Source: JACDBE01 sp051002015 (GTDB lineage Bacteria; Actinomycetota; Acidimicrobiia; Spongiisociales; UBA5794). Taken from it: a DNA stretch of 11,976 nucleotides. The stretch is taken from positions 1 to 11,976 of the forward strand of contig JBPCMS010000111.1 in the NCBI GenBank assembly GCA_051002015.1, in the 5' to 3' direction. Under the pieces are notes generated by a model. That model saw nothing but the letters and a program-made list of their open reading frames with translations, ran no database searches and was not told the origin of the DNA. This document shows, piece by piece, positions 1 to 6,901 of the stretch; positions within the stretch are counted from its first letter, which is position 1, and the number at the start of each line of letters is the position of its first letter. Both the position numbers and the translations under genes were made by a program.

Positions 1-9
1 GGCGGGGAC

Positions 10-417
10 ATGGGTCCCGTCGACATACGACTGCGGCTCTCTGCGCTCTGGATCGCGATGTTGTTCATCTTCGCCTACGTCGACCTCTTCTCGCTCTACC
101 GTCCCGACGTACGGGCCGACCTGGAGAACGGAAAGATCTTCGTGTTCGACGTCAACCAGACCTTCCTCTTCGGTGTCACCCTCTACATCATCATCCCCAG
201 CCTCATGGTGTACCTGACCCTCGTGATGGGCCGACACCTCAGCCGAATCGTGAACATGACGGCAGCCGCTATCTACGCCCTGACTATCGTCGGTAGCGCC
301 GTGGGCGAGTGGAACTACTTCATCTTGGGCAGCATCGTGGAAGGGCTGCTCCTCGTTGTCGTCGTACACCACGCGTGGACCTGGCCCCAACACACCACCA
401 TCGATCCAACTAGCTGA
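10..417 (+). CDS. DUF6326-like four-helix membrane protein
   Basis: A 135-aa integral membrane protein of unknown function. Four hydrophobic segments are visible at about residues 11-29, 50-73, 82-100 and 102-121, with a short polar loop (about 30-49) after the first. The opening pattern (IRLRLSALW, then a helix ending in a Y-x-D and SLY) and the WNYF motif before the last helix resemble the small DUF6326 family of bacterial membrane proteins; this is recognised by eye only. The ATG at 10 fits the usual family N-terminus, but the purine run GGGG at 4-7 sits very close to it for a Shine-Dalgarno, and the frame is open to the window edge, so a start further upstream cannot be excluded. The gene looks less GC-rich than acs and the minus-strand genes. 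No functional partner is visible: the next 800 bases downstream hold no intact gene. Confidence 0.72.
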   Translation: MGPVDIRLRLSALWIAMLFIFAYVDLFSLYRPDVRADLENGKIFVFDVNQTFLFGVTLYIIIPSLMVYLTLVMGRHLSRIVNMTAAAIYALTIVGSAVGEWNYFILGSIVEGLLLVVVVHHAWTWPQHTTIDPTS

Positions 418-958
418 TCAGGTTCCAAGGGCACGAAAACAAGGCGCTGTCTATCGGCACGTTGGAGCGGGCTGTCCCGTCAGGAAATCCCGAGCGGGCG
501 CCTTCTGACAGCCGCAGTCGCACCAGGTCGACCTTCTCCCTGCCTCCGACATCGAGGCCGATGTTGAACATCTTCTCGTCCTCAACGGCGTGTCGGACGA
601 CACGTCCACCTTGCGCCTGGTGACACGGACCCGAGAACCGCGCCCAGTGAGGTGGCGCGGATGACGAGTGATTCCCGCGCTGTCACCACCGCAGTTGAGC
701 AAGCCGACGCCACGGCCAAGCTGGTGGAGTCCCGCGCTCTTCTGACCCCGGCTGCCGATGCGGTAACCAACCTTCTGGAACTGGCCAAGCTGACCAACCG
801 AGTCCTCGGGGACGTGTCGGGTGGCAGGACCTCAACTCGGCCCGCCGTTGAACTGTGGTTCATCGACTATGGCCACCCGAGAGGTCCGTCCAAGAGGGGA
901 GATCCCGCACCCCGGTGCCGGCTGTTCCGTTCTCGGGCCTGTACGGGCGGGCTTCCGG
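418..958. other. Gene-poor stretch with short, unassigned ORFs
   Basis: No intact recognisable gene lies between the DUF6326-like gene and acs. Base composition is more mixed than in the flanking genes. The only coding-like parts are two short plus-strand frames that overlap around 661-664, listed separately. No tRNA-like cloverleaf, insertion-sequence terminal repeats or strong hairpin was seen. Together with the broken transglutaminase-like tail that follows at 959-1167, the stretch looks like a region where genes have decayed or been rearranged. Assembly or sequencing errors could give a similar picture. Confidence 0.5.
509..664 (+). CDS. Short unassigned ORF, possible gene fragment
   Basis: An open plus-strand frame without an ATG runs from just after a stop at 506-508 to the TGA at 662-664. 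Its translation has a natural-looking composition, with acidic and aliphatic residues alternating (core VDLLPASDIEADVEHLLVLN, then LRLVTRTREPRPVRWRG). Its stop overlaps the ATG at 661 in an ATGA arrangement, which is typical of translationally coupled operon genes. It may therefore be the surviving 3' end of a gene whose 5' part is lost or frameshifted. I do not recognise the family. It could be chance, as it is short and lacks a clear start and ribosome binding site. Confidence 0.25.
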   Translation, partial: QPQSHQVDLLPASDIEADVEHLLVLNGVSDDTSTLRLVTRTREPRPVRWRG

Positions 959-1167
959 TGGGGTCGCAGACCCGTTGCCTCCACGCCGGCTCCGGCGGGT
1001 TAGGTCGCGCCACGTCAAGATCGGCCACGGCAGGGACTACGACGACGTCGTGCCGCTGCTGCGGGCACCCACCACGGCGAGCCCGATCACACACCCTCGA
1101 CGTTGACGTGCGGATCGACCGGGGCACCATGTCCGTCTTCGAGCAGGCCCAACAGCAGCAGCGATGA
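661..1167 (+). CDS. Unassigned ORF, plausible only at its N-terminus
   Basis: This frame starts at the ATG at 661, which overlaps the preceding stop by ATGA, and ends at the TGA at 1165-1167 (168 aa). The first 60 or so residues look like a helical protein (for example AVTNLLELAKLTNRVLGDVS). The middle becomes rich in R, S, T, C and G in a way typical of out-of-frame translation of GC-rich DNA. The last 26 residues (HTLDVDVRIDRG onward, ending QAQQQQR) look like the tail of another family, a transglutaminase-like protein. The frame is therefore probably a composite: a small unknown gene or fragment joined by chance to the end of a decayed gene. Function unknown. Confidence 0.25.
   Translation: MTSDSRAVTTAVEQADATAKLVESRALLTPAADAVTNLLELAKLTNRVLGDVSGGRTSTRPAVELWFIDYGHPRGPSKRGDPAPRCRLFRSRACTGGLPVGSQTRCLHAGSGGLGRATSRSATAGTTTTSCRCCGHPPRRARSHTLDVDVRIDRGTMSVFEQAQQQQR
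959..1167 (+). pseudogene. Broken C-terminal tail of a transglutaminase-like protein
   Basis: Three consecutive pieces in three frames read in the order expected for the end of a bacterial transglutaminase-like (transglutaminase core superfamily) protein. From 959 one frame gives WGRRPVASTPAPAG, resembling the W-x-G-x-DP segment after the catalytic His. From 1011 the next frame gives HVKIGHGRDYDDVVPLL, very close to the conserved H-x-x-V-GRDY-x-DV-x-P block. From 1090 the third frame gives HTLDVDVRIDRG and a glutamine-rich end (QAQQQQR), like the final beta strand and Gln-rich tail of many members. No catalytic Cys-His-Asp part is recognisable upstream. The family is recalled, not searched. 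At least two frameshifts are needed, so this is a remnant or an error-containing contig, with no likely product. The first piece is the weakest. Confidence 0.5.
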
Positions 1168-1201
1168 TCCGGCGGGGATACGATGCGGCTACCCCTCACC
1201 T

Positions 1202-1206
1202 GGAGG
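1202..1206 (+). promoter_or_regulatory. Shine-Dalgarno of acs
   Basis: GGAGG lies 7 nt before the GTG at 1214. It fixes the acs start, because upstream in-frame starts (for example at 1103) have no such site and would add a low-complexity segment unlike known Acs N-termini. Confidence 0.8.
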
Positions 1207-1213
1207 ATCGTCA

Positions 1214-3169
1214 GTGCCGGATGCGCCCCAAGCCCTCGAGAACCTGCTCAGCGAGGATCGGGTCTTCACCCCGTCGGCCGCGTTCGCCGCCCAGTCGAAT
1301 GCCCGGCCGGGCATCCACGAGGCGGCCGATGCCGATTGGCAGGGGTTCTGGCGCGACGAGGCGCTCAGCCGGATCACCTGGTTTACCGAGCCGACCGTCA
1401 CCCTCGACGACACCAACGCCCCCTTCTTCACGTGGTTCACCGACGGTGAGCTCAACCTGGCCTACAACTGCCTCGACCGGCACCTCGAAGAGGGTGGCGA
1501 CAAGATCGCCTACCACTGGGTGGGCGAGCCGGGCGACACCCGCACCATCACCTATGCCGACCTCCACGCCGAGGTGGGACGACTCGCCAACGCTCTCAAG
1601 TCGCTCGGGGTGGAGCGGGGGGACCGGGTCGCCATCTATCTGGGGATGATCCCCGAGCTCCCGGTGGCCATGCTGGCCTGTGCCCGCATCGGCGCCGTCC
1701 ACTCGGTGGTGTTCGGCGGGTTCTCCTCCGACTCGCTGGCCGACCGCATCGACGACGCCCAGGCCAAGGTGCTGGTCACCTCGGACGGCGCCTGGAGGCG
1801 GGGAACCGTGGTCCCGCTCAAGGCGGCGGCCGACGTCGCCGTTGCCAGGTGCCCCTCCATCGAGCATGTCGTTGTGGTGGGCCGCACCGGCAACGACGTG
1901 GAGATGGACGACGGTCGGGACCTCTGGTACGACGAGCTGGTTGCCGGCCGGTCGACGGAGTGCGCCCCCGAGGCGATGAACGCCGAGGACCCGCTCTACA
2001 TCCTCTACACCTCGGGCACCACCGGCCGTCCCAAGGGCATCGTCCACACCCAGGCGGGCTATCTGCTGGGGACGATGGTCACCCACCATCACGTCTTCGA
2101 CATCAAACCGGACGACGTCTACTGGTGCGGCGCCGACATCGGATGGGTCACCGGGCATTCGTACATCGTGTATGCCCCGCTGGCCAACCACACCACCGGG
2201 GTCATCTACGAGGGGGCGCCCAACCATCCCGACCTCGACCGGCTGTGGAGCATCATCGCCGAGTACGGGGTGACCATCTTCTACACGGCGCCGACCGCCA
2301 TCAGGGCATTCATGAAGTGGGGCGACGAGTACCCGGCCCGGCACGATCTGACCTCGCTGCGGCTGCTGGGAACGGTGGGCGAGCCGATCAACCCCGAGGC
2401 CTGGATGTGGTACCACGAGCACATCGGCGGCGGTCGGGTCCCCATCGTCGATACATGGTGGCAGACCGAGACCGGGGCGATCATGATCACCCCGCTCCCG
2501 GGGATCGTCCCCACCAAGCCCGGCTCGGCCACGCTGCCCTTCCCCGGGATCGCCGCCGACGTGGTCGACGAGGACGGCAACTCGGTACCGCTGGGCGGGG
2601 GCGGCTTCCTGGTGCTGCGTCGGCCGTGGCCGTCGATGCTGCGCACCGTCTACGGCGACGACCAGCGCTACATCGACACCTACTGGACGAGGTTCCCCGG
2701 CGCCTACTTCCCGGGGGACGGGTGCAAGCGCGACGAGGACGGCTACTTCTGGCTGCTCGGGCGGGTCGACGACATCATGCTGGTCAGCGGCCACAACATC
2801 TCCACCACCGAGGTGGAGTCGGCGCTGGTCTCCCACCCCGCCGTGGCCGAGGCGGCCGTGGTGGGCCGCAAGGACGACCTCACCGGTCAGGCCATCGCCG
2901 CCTTCGTAACCCTGCGGGGCAACCGCGTCGGAGACGACGCCCTGCTGGGCGAGCTGCGCGACCATGTGGCGAAGACGATCGGCCCCATCGCCAAGCCGGC
3001 CAGCATCGTGTTCACCGAAGACCTGCCCAAGACGCGGTCGGGCAAGATCATGCGGCGTCTGCTCAAGGACATCTCCGAGCACCGCCAACTCGGCGACGTC
3101 ACCACCCTGGCCAACGCCGACATCGTCGACGAGATCGCCAACCAGGCCGCGGTGTCCGCAGAGGACTGA
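1214..3169 (+). CDS. acs: Acetyl-CoA synthetase (AMP-forming)
   Basis: Converts acetate, ATP and CoA into acetyl-CoA, AMP and pyrophosphate through an acetyl-adenylate; cytoplasmic. At 651 aa it has the usual full Acs length. An N-terminal Acs region (about 1-100) precedes the AMP-binding domain, with the P-loop-like motif YTSGTTGRPKG at 265-275 and DTWWQTETG at 413-421. The second Trp (W416) is the residue that restricts the pocket to acetate, which supports Acs over propionyl- or butyryl-CoA synthetase. The hinge GRVDD is at 516-520. The C-terminal PKTRSGK motif puts the catalytic, acetylatable lysine at K611, the residue silenced by reversible acetylation in characterised Acs enzymes. One oddity: the usual SGHR motif after the hinge reads SGHN (N528). 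Start is GTG at 1214 with GGAGG at 1202-1206. It stands alone on its strand, 46 nt after the broken transglutaminase-like tail, and faces the cyclase gene tail to tail. Confidence 0.96.
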   Translation: MPDAPQALENLLSEDRVFTPSAAFAAQSNARPGIHEAADADWQGFWRDEALSRITWFTEPTVTLDDTNAPFFTWFTDGELNLAYNCLDRHLEEGGDKIAYHWVGEPGDTRTITYADLHAEVGRLANALKSLGVERGDRVAIYLGMIPELPVAMLACARIGAVHSVVFGGFSSDSLADRIDDAQAKVLVTSDGAWRRGTVVPLKAAADVAVARCPSIEHVVVVGRTGNDVEMDDGRDLWYDELVAGRSTECAPEAMNAEDPLYILYTSGTTGRPKGIVHTQAGYLLGTMVTHHHVFDIKPDDVYWCGADIGWVTGHSYIVYAPLANHTTGVIYEGAPNHPDLDRLWSIIAEYGVTIFYTAPTAIRAFMKWGDEYPARHDLTSLRLLGTVGEPINPEAWMWYHEHIGGGRVPIVDTWWQTETGAIMITPLPGIVPTKPGSATLPFPGIAADVVDEDGNSVPLGGGGFLVLRRPWPSMLRTVYGDDQRYIDTYWTRFPGAYFPGDGCKRDEDGYFWLLGRVDDIMLVSGHNISTTEVESALVSHPAVAEAAVVGRKDDLTGQAIAAFVTLRGNRVGDDALLGELRDHVAKTIGPIAKPASIVFTEDLPKTRSGKIMRRLLKDISEHRQLGDVTTLANADIVDEIANQAAVSAED

Positions 3170-3185
3170 CGAGGCGGCGGCTTTC

Positions 3186-3221
3186 CCCTCCCATTGGGAG
3201 GGATGCCCGGCGAAGCCGGGC
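3186..3221. terminator. Double hairpin in the convergent gap, likely bidirectional terminator
   Basis: Two perfect inverted repeats sit side by side. The first is CCCTCCC-ATT-GGGAGGG at 3186-3202. The second is GCCCGGC-GAA-GCCGGGC at 3205-3221, two bases later. They lie 16 nt after the acs stop and 31 nt after the stop of the opposing cyclase gene, where a two-way terminator is expected. Neither is followed by a clear T-tract, which is common for actinobacterial terminators but weakens the case. The second hairpin's centre contains GCGAAGC, known to form an unusually stable DNA mini-hairpin. The dense palindromic structure plus the trailing GGGGTGGGA could also mark a dispersed intergenic repeat of the REP kind. 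Confidence 0.6.
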
Positions 3222-3252
3222 GGGGTGGGATACCGGCTCCCCCGGCCGCGTG

Positions 3253-6200
3253 TTATCCGGCCTCGGCTACCGCCCGGTTGGCGGGGACGTTCTCCAGGTA
3301 GGCGCGCCGGACCTCGGGATCCGAGATCCGTCCGGCGGTCTCGTCGAGGTGGCGGCGGGCCATCGCGGTGAGCTCGGCCGCCGAGGGATCGTCCTGAGCT
3401 GCGAGCACCCGGCGACACGACAGGAGGGCGGCTACCGGCTCGTCGACGCCTGCGGCTCCATGGTGGCTGAAGTGCTCGACCACCTCGTCGACCAGGAGGC
3501 GGGCCTCGGACGTCTCGCCCAGCGCCTGGAGCGCCTCGGCGTATCCCGCCTTGACCGCGACCACGCGACCTGTGCTGCCCAGCTCGGCGTGGAGATCGAG
3601 CGACCGGCGGAATACCGCCGCCGCCTCATCGAATCGCTCCGCTTCGACATGGAGCTTGCCGATGAAGGCGAGGGCGGCTGCCGTCTCGGTGGTGAGCCCG
3701 GCGGCCGAGGCGGTGTCCACCGCCTGCTGGGCGAGGGTGGCGGCCGGAGCGGGATCGCCCAGTGCGTTGGACAGCTGTGCCTGGAGGAAGATCACCTGGA
3801 CCTCGCCCTGCTGGTCTCCCTGCTCGGCGAAGACGCGCCTCGATGCCTCCAGATGGCGCCCCGCCGCCTCGAAACGGCCGGTGTGCAAGGCGGCGTGGCC
3901 AAGACCCTGGTGAGACGCGGCGACACCCTCGAGGTCGTCGATCTCCTCCGCCATCGCCAAGGTGCGATGAAACGACTCGACCACGGTGTCATGGTCGTGC
4001 TGAGCGACCGCCACCACCGCCAGGTTGTTGAGCACCCGGTTCTCGCCGAGACGCTCCCCGATGGCCCGCTTGGTGGCCAGAGCCCTGTCCAGGTAGAGGC
4101 GGGCGGCGTCATAGTCCTCCCGGTCGTAGGTGAGGACCCCGATGCTGTTGAGCACCCGGCTCAGGCCCCGTCGGTCGCCCGCCTGGTTCCACAGCCGGAT
4201 GCTGGCGCGGTAGTCGGCGTCGGCGTCGTCGTAGTGGCCCATGTTGTGGTGGGCGACGCCGCGGCTGTGCAGACATGCGGCGGCGACGAGGTCATGGTGT
4301 CCCGATCGGGCGATGACGAGCGCTTCGGTGAGAACGGGGATGGCCCCCGCCGGTTGTCCCAGCCTCCACTCGGCGGTGCCGACGGCGAGCAGGGCTTTGG
4401 CCTCCTTCTCGGTGTCGCCCACCGAGCGGGCCAGCTCGGCGGCGCGGCGGCCATGGGCTTCGGCATCGGCCGATCTCCCCACGTCCGAGGTGAAGCTGGC
4501 CCGCATCAGCTCGACGTCTGCTCGCAGCCGATCGTCGTCGAGCTCGTCGGCGAGGGATGTCAACTCGTCCAGCTCGGTGGATTCCGCCGGTCGGTCGCCG
4601 AGGGTGTTGTGGATGGACCGGCGCGCCGCCGTCGCCTCGTAACGCAGCATCGGGTTGTCCGGGGCGAGGGTGAGGGCACGGTCGAGGAGCGACAGGGCCT
4701 CGACGTTGGCAAAACGGGCGGCGGCTGCCGTACCCGCCCGGAGATACCAGCCGGCGGCCGCACCGGCCTCCTCGGCGGCGTCGTGGTGCTCGGCGATGAG
4801 GGCGGCGAACTCCTCCGTGCGGTCGGTGGCCTCGGCGACGGAACGCAGCCATTCCGCCGCCTTGGCGTGGTACTCCCGTCGATACCTCCGCAGCACCGAC
4901 TGGTAGGCGACATCACGCAGCACGGCGTGCTTGAAGATGTGCTCGGCGGCGTCGGCGATGCTCGACGACTCCCGTCCGTAGATGAGCTCGCGCGCCCGGA
5001 GCACGGCCAACGGCTCGTCGACATCCTCTTCCTTCCCACCGGGCCCGCCGTCGCCCAGGGCGGCAACCGCCCGATCCCAGAAGGTCCGGCCGATGACGGC
5101 GGCGCGATGCAGCACGGACTTCTGACCAGGGGTGAGGGCATCGATCCTCGCCTGGAGGACGCCTACCAGGGTGGGCGGGACCCGGACGGTGGGCAGACGG
5201 TCCCTGGCCACCTCCCAGGTCTCGGCACCCTTCACGATGACGCCGTCCTCGATCAGCATCTTGACCAGCTCCTCGACGTGAAAGGGGTTCCCTTCGGCGG
5301 CGGCAACGACGGTCTCCCTGAGATCGTCGGGCACATCCGAGACCTTCTGCAGGATGTCGCCGACCAGCTGCCTGCTCTCCCTGCCGCTCAGGGGCAGCAG
5401 GTCGATCCTCTGGTGTCGACGCTCCCCCGCCTGCCATGCGGGTCGACGGGTGTAGAGGGCGGGCCGCGCTCCACACACCACGAGGATCCTGCAAGCTTCC
5501 GGCTCGGTCACCAGACGGGTGGCGAGATCGAGCGACGAGTCGTCCGCCCAATGGATGTCGTCGAGAACCATCACGACGGTATCCCCTGCGGCGATCTCCT
5601 CGATCCATTCGACGAGGGCGGCGGTTCCCAGCTCGTGGGTCGCCTGCGCCTCCAGATCGGTCGGCACCGCGTCAGCCCCGAGGTCGAACCCGAGGAGGTG
5701 GCCGGCGAGAGCCGATCGTCTGCCGCCGAGCCCGAGGTCGAGCAGATCAGGGCCGGTGTCCCCGAACCCGGCGGACAGCTTCTCCCGCACCACGGCCGGG
5801 GGGTCGGTGTCGAGGATCTCGAAGCGGAAGGCGATGGTATCGCGGATCAGCGAGAAGGCGTCCCGAGCCGTCCCCTGCCCGGCTCTCCCCCGTATGTAGA
5901 ACACCTCCTCCGGGAGCAGGTCGAGCCAGGCGGCGAACTCCCCGAGAAGGCGCGATTTGCCCATGCCGGCGTCACCCACGATCGTGACCAATCCGGGCTC
6001 CCCGTCCCTGGCGGCGAGGAAGTCGTCCTGGAGGCGCTTCAGCTCGGTCTCTCGCCCGACCATGCCGGTCTCGACACCTTCGACGCCACGGGTCGGGGCC
6101 CGGAACGCCCTCGGCTTGGCCCGCTCGACGACGTACGCCCTGGTGGCGTCGGTCTTGCCCTTGAGGTCGAGCGGCGGCACCTGGCGCACGTCGAAGACGC

Positions 6201-6810
6201 CGCGCACGTGCCGGAACGTGGAGTGAGCGATCAGGATGCCGTCGACCGGTGCCGCCGCCTGGAGCCTGGCCGCCACGTTGATCGGATCGCCGATGGCGAC
6301 CCACTCCTCCTGGCTGCGCTCACCGACGGCGCCGATGACTACCTCGCCGGTGTTGATTCCCACCCTCATCTCGAGCCTCGGTCCACCCGTCGATGCCATG
6401 TCCACGTTGAGGTCGGCGAGCGAGGCCACCATGTCCAGGGCGGCGAGGATGGCGCGCTCCGGGTCGTCCTCGCGAGCGTGCCTCAGACCGAAGACGGCCA
6501 TGACGGCGTCTCCGATGAACTTCTCCACCACACCACCCCGCCCCTCGATGGCCTGACTCCACCGGGCGAAGTACCGGTCGAGGACCGCCCGCACGTCCTC
6601 GGGATCCAGCCGCTCGGACATGGAGGTGAAACCGACCAGGTCGGCGAACAGGGTCGTGACCAGCTTGCGTTCCTCGCCCGTCGGGGCCTCGAGGGCTGCC
6701 ATCCGGTTGCGCAGGGGACGGAGCCCGGCGTCCACCACCGCATCACCGAGCGTTGCCCGCTGGGCCTCGAGGGCGGCCGCCGCCGCCTCCAACTGTTCCA
6801 GCTCACCCAC
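3253..6810 (-). CDS. Class III nucleotide cyclase - AAA ATPase - TPR regulator
   Basis: A 1185-aa cytoplasmic signalling protein with no signal peptide or membrane segment. Residues 1-45 form a likely coiled coil. A class III adenylate/guanylate cyclase domain (about 47-230) carries the metal aspartates D57 (FADLVGF) and D101 (KFIGDAVMAVFG), K97, and the transition-state pair N178 and R182 (GDPINVAAR). A P-loop ATPase of the STAND/predicted-ATPase kind follows (about 250-560), with Walker A GDAGMGKS at 279-286 and Walker B VVMVLDD at 412-418 followed by IHWADD. TPR repeats fill about 680-1130. The catalytic set looks complete, but the base-specifying position 7 residues before N178, usually Thr or Asp, is V171, so cAMP synthesis is likely but not certain. 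The family usually couples ATPase and TPR sensing to cyclase output. Start chosen is GTG at 6810, with a weak site GGTGG upstream. Its gene lies 91 nt after the polyprenyl synthase gene. Confidence 0.92.
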   Translation of the reverse strand: MGELEQLEAAAAALEAQRATLGDAVVDAGLRPLRNRMAALEAPTGEERKLVTTLFADLVGFTSMSERLDPEDVRAVLDRYFARWSQAIEGRGGVVEKFIGDAVMAVFGLRHAREDDPERAILAALDMVASLADLNVDMASTGGPRLEMRVGINTGEVVIGAVGERSQEEWVAIGDPINVAARLQAAAPVDGILIAHSTFRHVRGVFDVRQVPPLDLKGKTDATRAYVVERAKPRAFRAPTRGVEGVETGMVGRETELKRLQDDFLAARDGEPGLVTIVGDAGMGKSRLLGEFAAWLDLLPEEVFYIRGRAGQGTARDAFSLIRDTIAFRFEILDTDPPAVVREKLSAGFGDTGPDLLDLGLGGRRSALAGHLLGFDLGADAVPTDLEAQATHELGTAALVEWIEEIAAGDTVVMVLDDIHWADDSSLDLATRLVTEPEACRILVVCGARPALYTRRPAWQAGERRHQRIDLLPLSGRESRQLVGDILQKVSDVPDDLRETVVAAAEGNPFHVEELVKMLIEDGVIVKGAETWEVARDRLPTVRVPPTLVGVLQARIDALTPGQKSVLHRAAVIGRTFWDRAVAALGDGGPGGKEEDVDEPLAVLRARELIYGRESSSIADAAEHIFKHAVLRDVAYQSVLRRYRREYHAKAAEWLRSVAEATDRTEEFAALIAEHHDAAEEAGAAAGWYLRAGTAAAARFANVEALSLLDRALTLAPDNPMLRYEATAARRSIHNTLGDRPAESTELDELTSLADELDDDRLRADVELMRASFTSDVGRSADAEAHGRRAAELARSVGDTEKEAKALLAVGTAEWRLGQPAGAIPVLTEALVIARSGHHDLVAAACLHSRGVAHHNMGHYDDADADYRASIRLWNQAGDRRGLSRVLNSIGVLTYDREDYDAARLYLDRALATKRAIGERLGENRVLNNLAVVAVAQHDHDTVVESFHRTLAMAEEIDDLEGVAASHQGLGHAALHTGRFEAAGRHLEASRRVFAEQGDQQGEVQVIFLQAQLSNALGDPAPAATLAQQAVDTASAAGLTTETAAALAFIGKLHVEAERFDEAAAVFRRSLDLHAELGSTGRVVAVKAGYAEALQALGETSEARLLVDEVVEHFSHHGAAGVDEPVAALLSCRRVLAAQDDPSAAELTAMARRHLDETAGRISDPEVRRAYLENVPANRAVAEAG

Positions 6811-6826
6811 GGGACGCCACCGGCAT
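6803..6826 (-). other. Possible 7-codon leader ORF overlapping the cyclase start
   Basis: On the minus strand GGGGAGGT (6838 to 6831) precedes an ATG at 6826 by 4 nt. This opens a 7-codon frame, MPVASRG, that ends with a TGA at 6805-6803. The stop falls just inside the GTG-GGT-GAG that starts the cyclase gene, in a different frame. The strongest Shine-Dalgarno in the gap therefore belongs to the mini-ORF rather than to the GTG at 6810, suggesting termination-reinitiation. The frame is very short and may be chance. Confidence 0.3.
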
Positions 6827-6901
6827 CGATACCTCCCCGGCCCACCGCACCAGCGGCAACATAGTGCGGCGTCGCTCCCGAGGAGGCGGGGCTAGCCGGG
6901 G

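Noticed and set aside
10..1213. A mobile element or genomic island at the left end
   Set aside because: The region differs in composition and holds a broken gene, but no transposase, integrase, terminal repeat, tRNA or target duplication is visible.
1211..3418. A 735-codon minus-strand frame opposite acs
   Set aside because: It is the mirror of the acs coding frame, has no recognisable motif and is explained by codon bias of acs.
1849..6864. A 1671-codon plus-strand open frame across acs and the cyclase region
   Set aside because: It overlaps two clear genes, one on each strand, and reads as Arg/Gly/Pro/His-rich sequence without domains. Long antisense frames are expected in GC-rich DNA.
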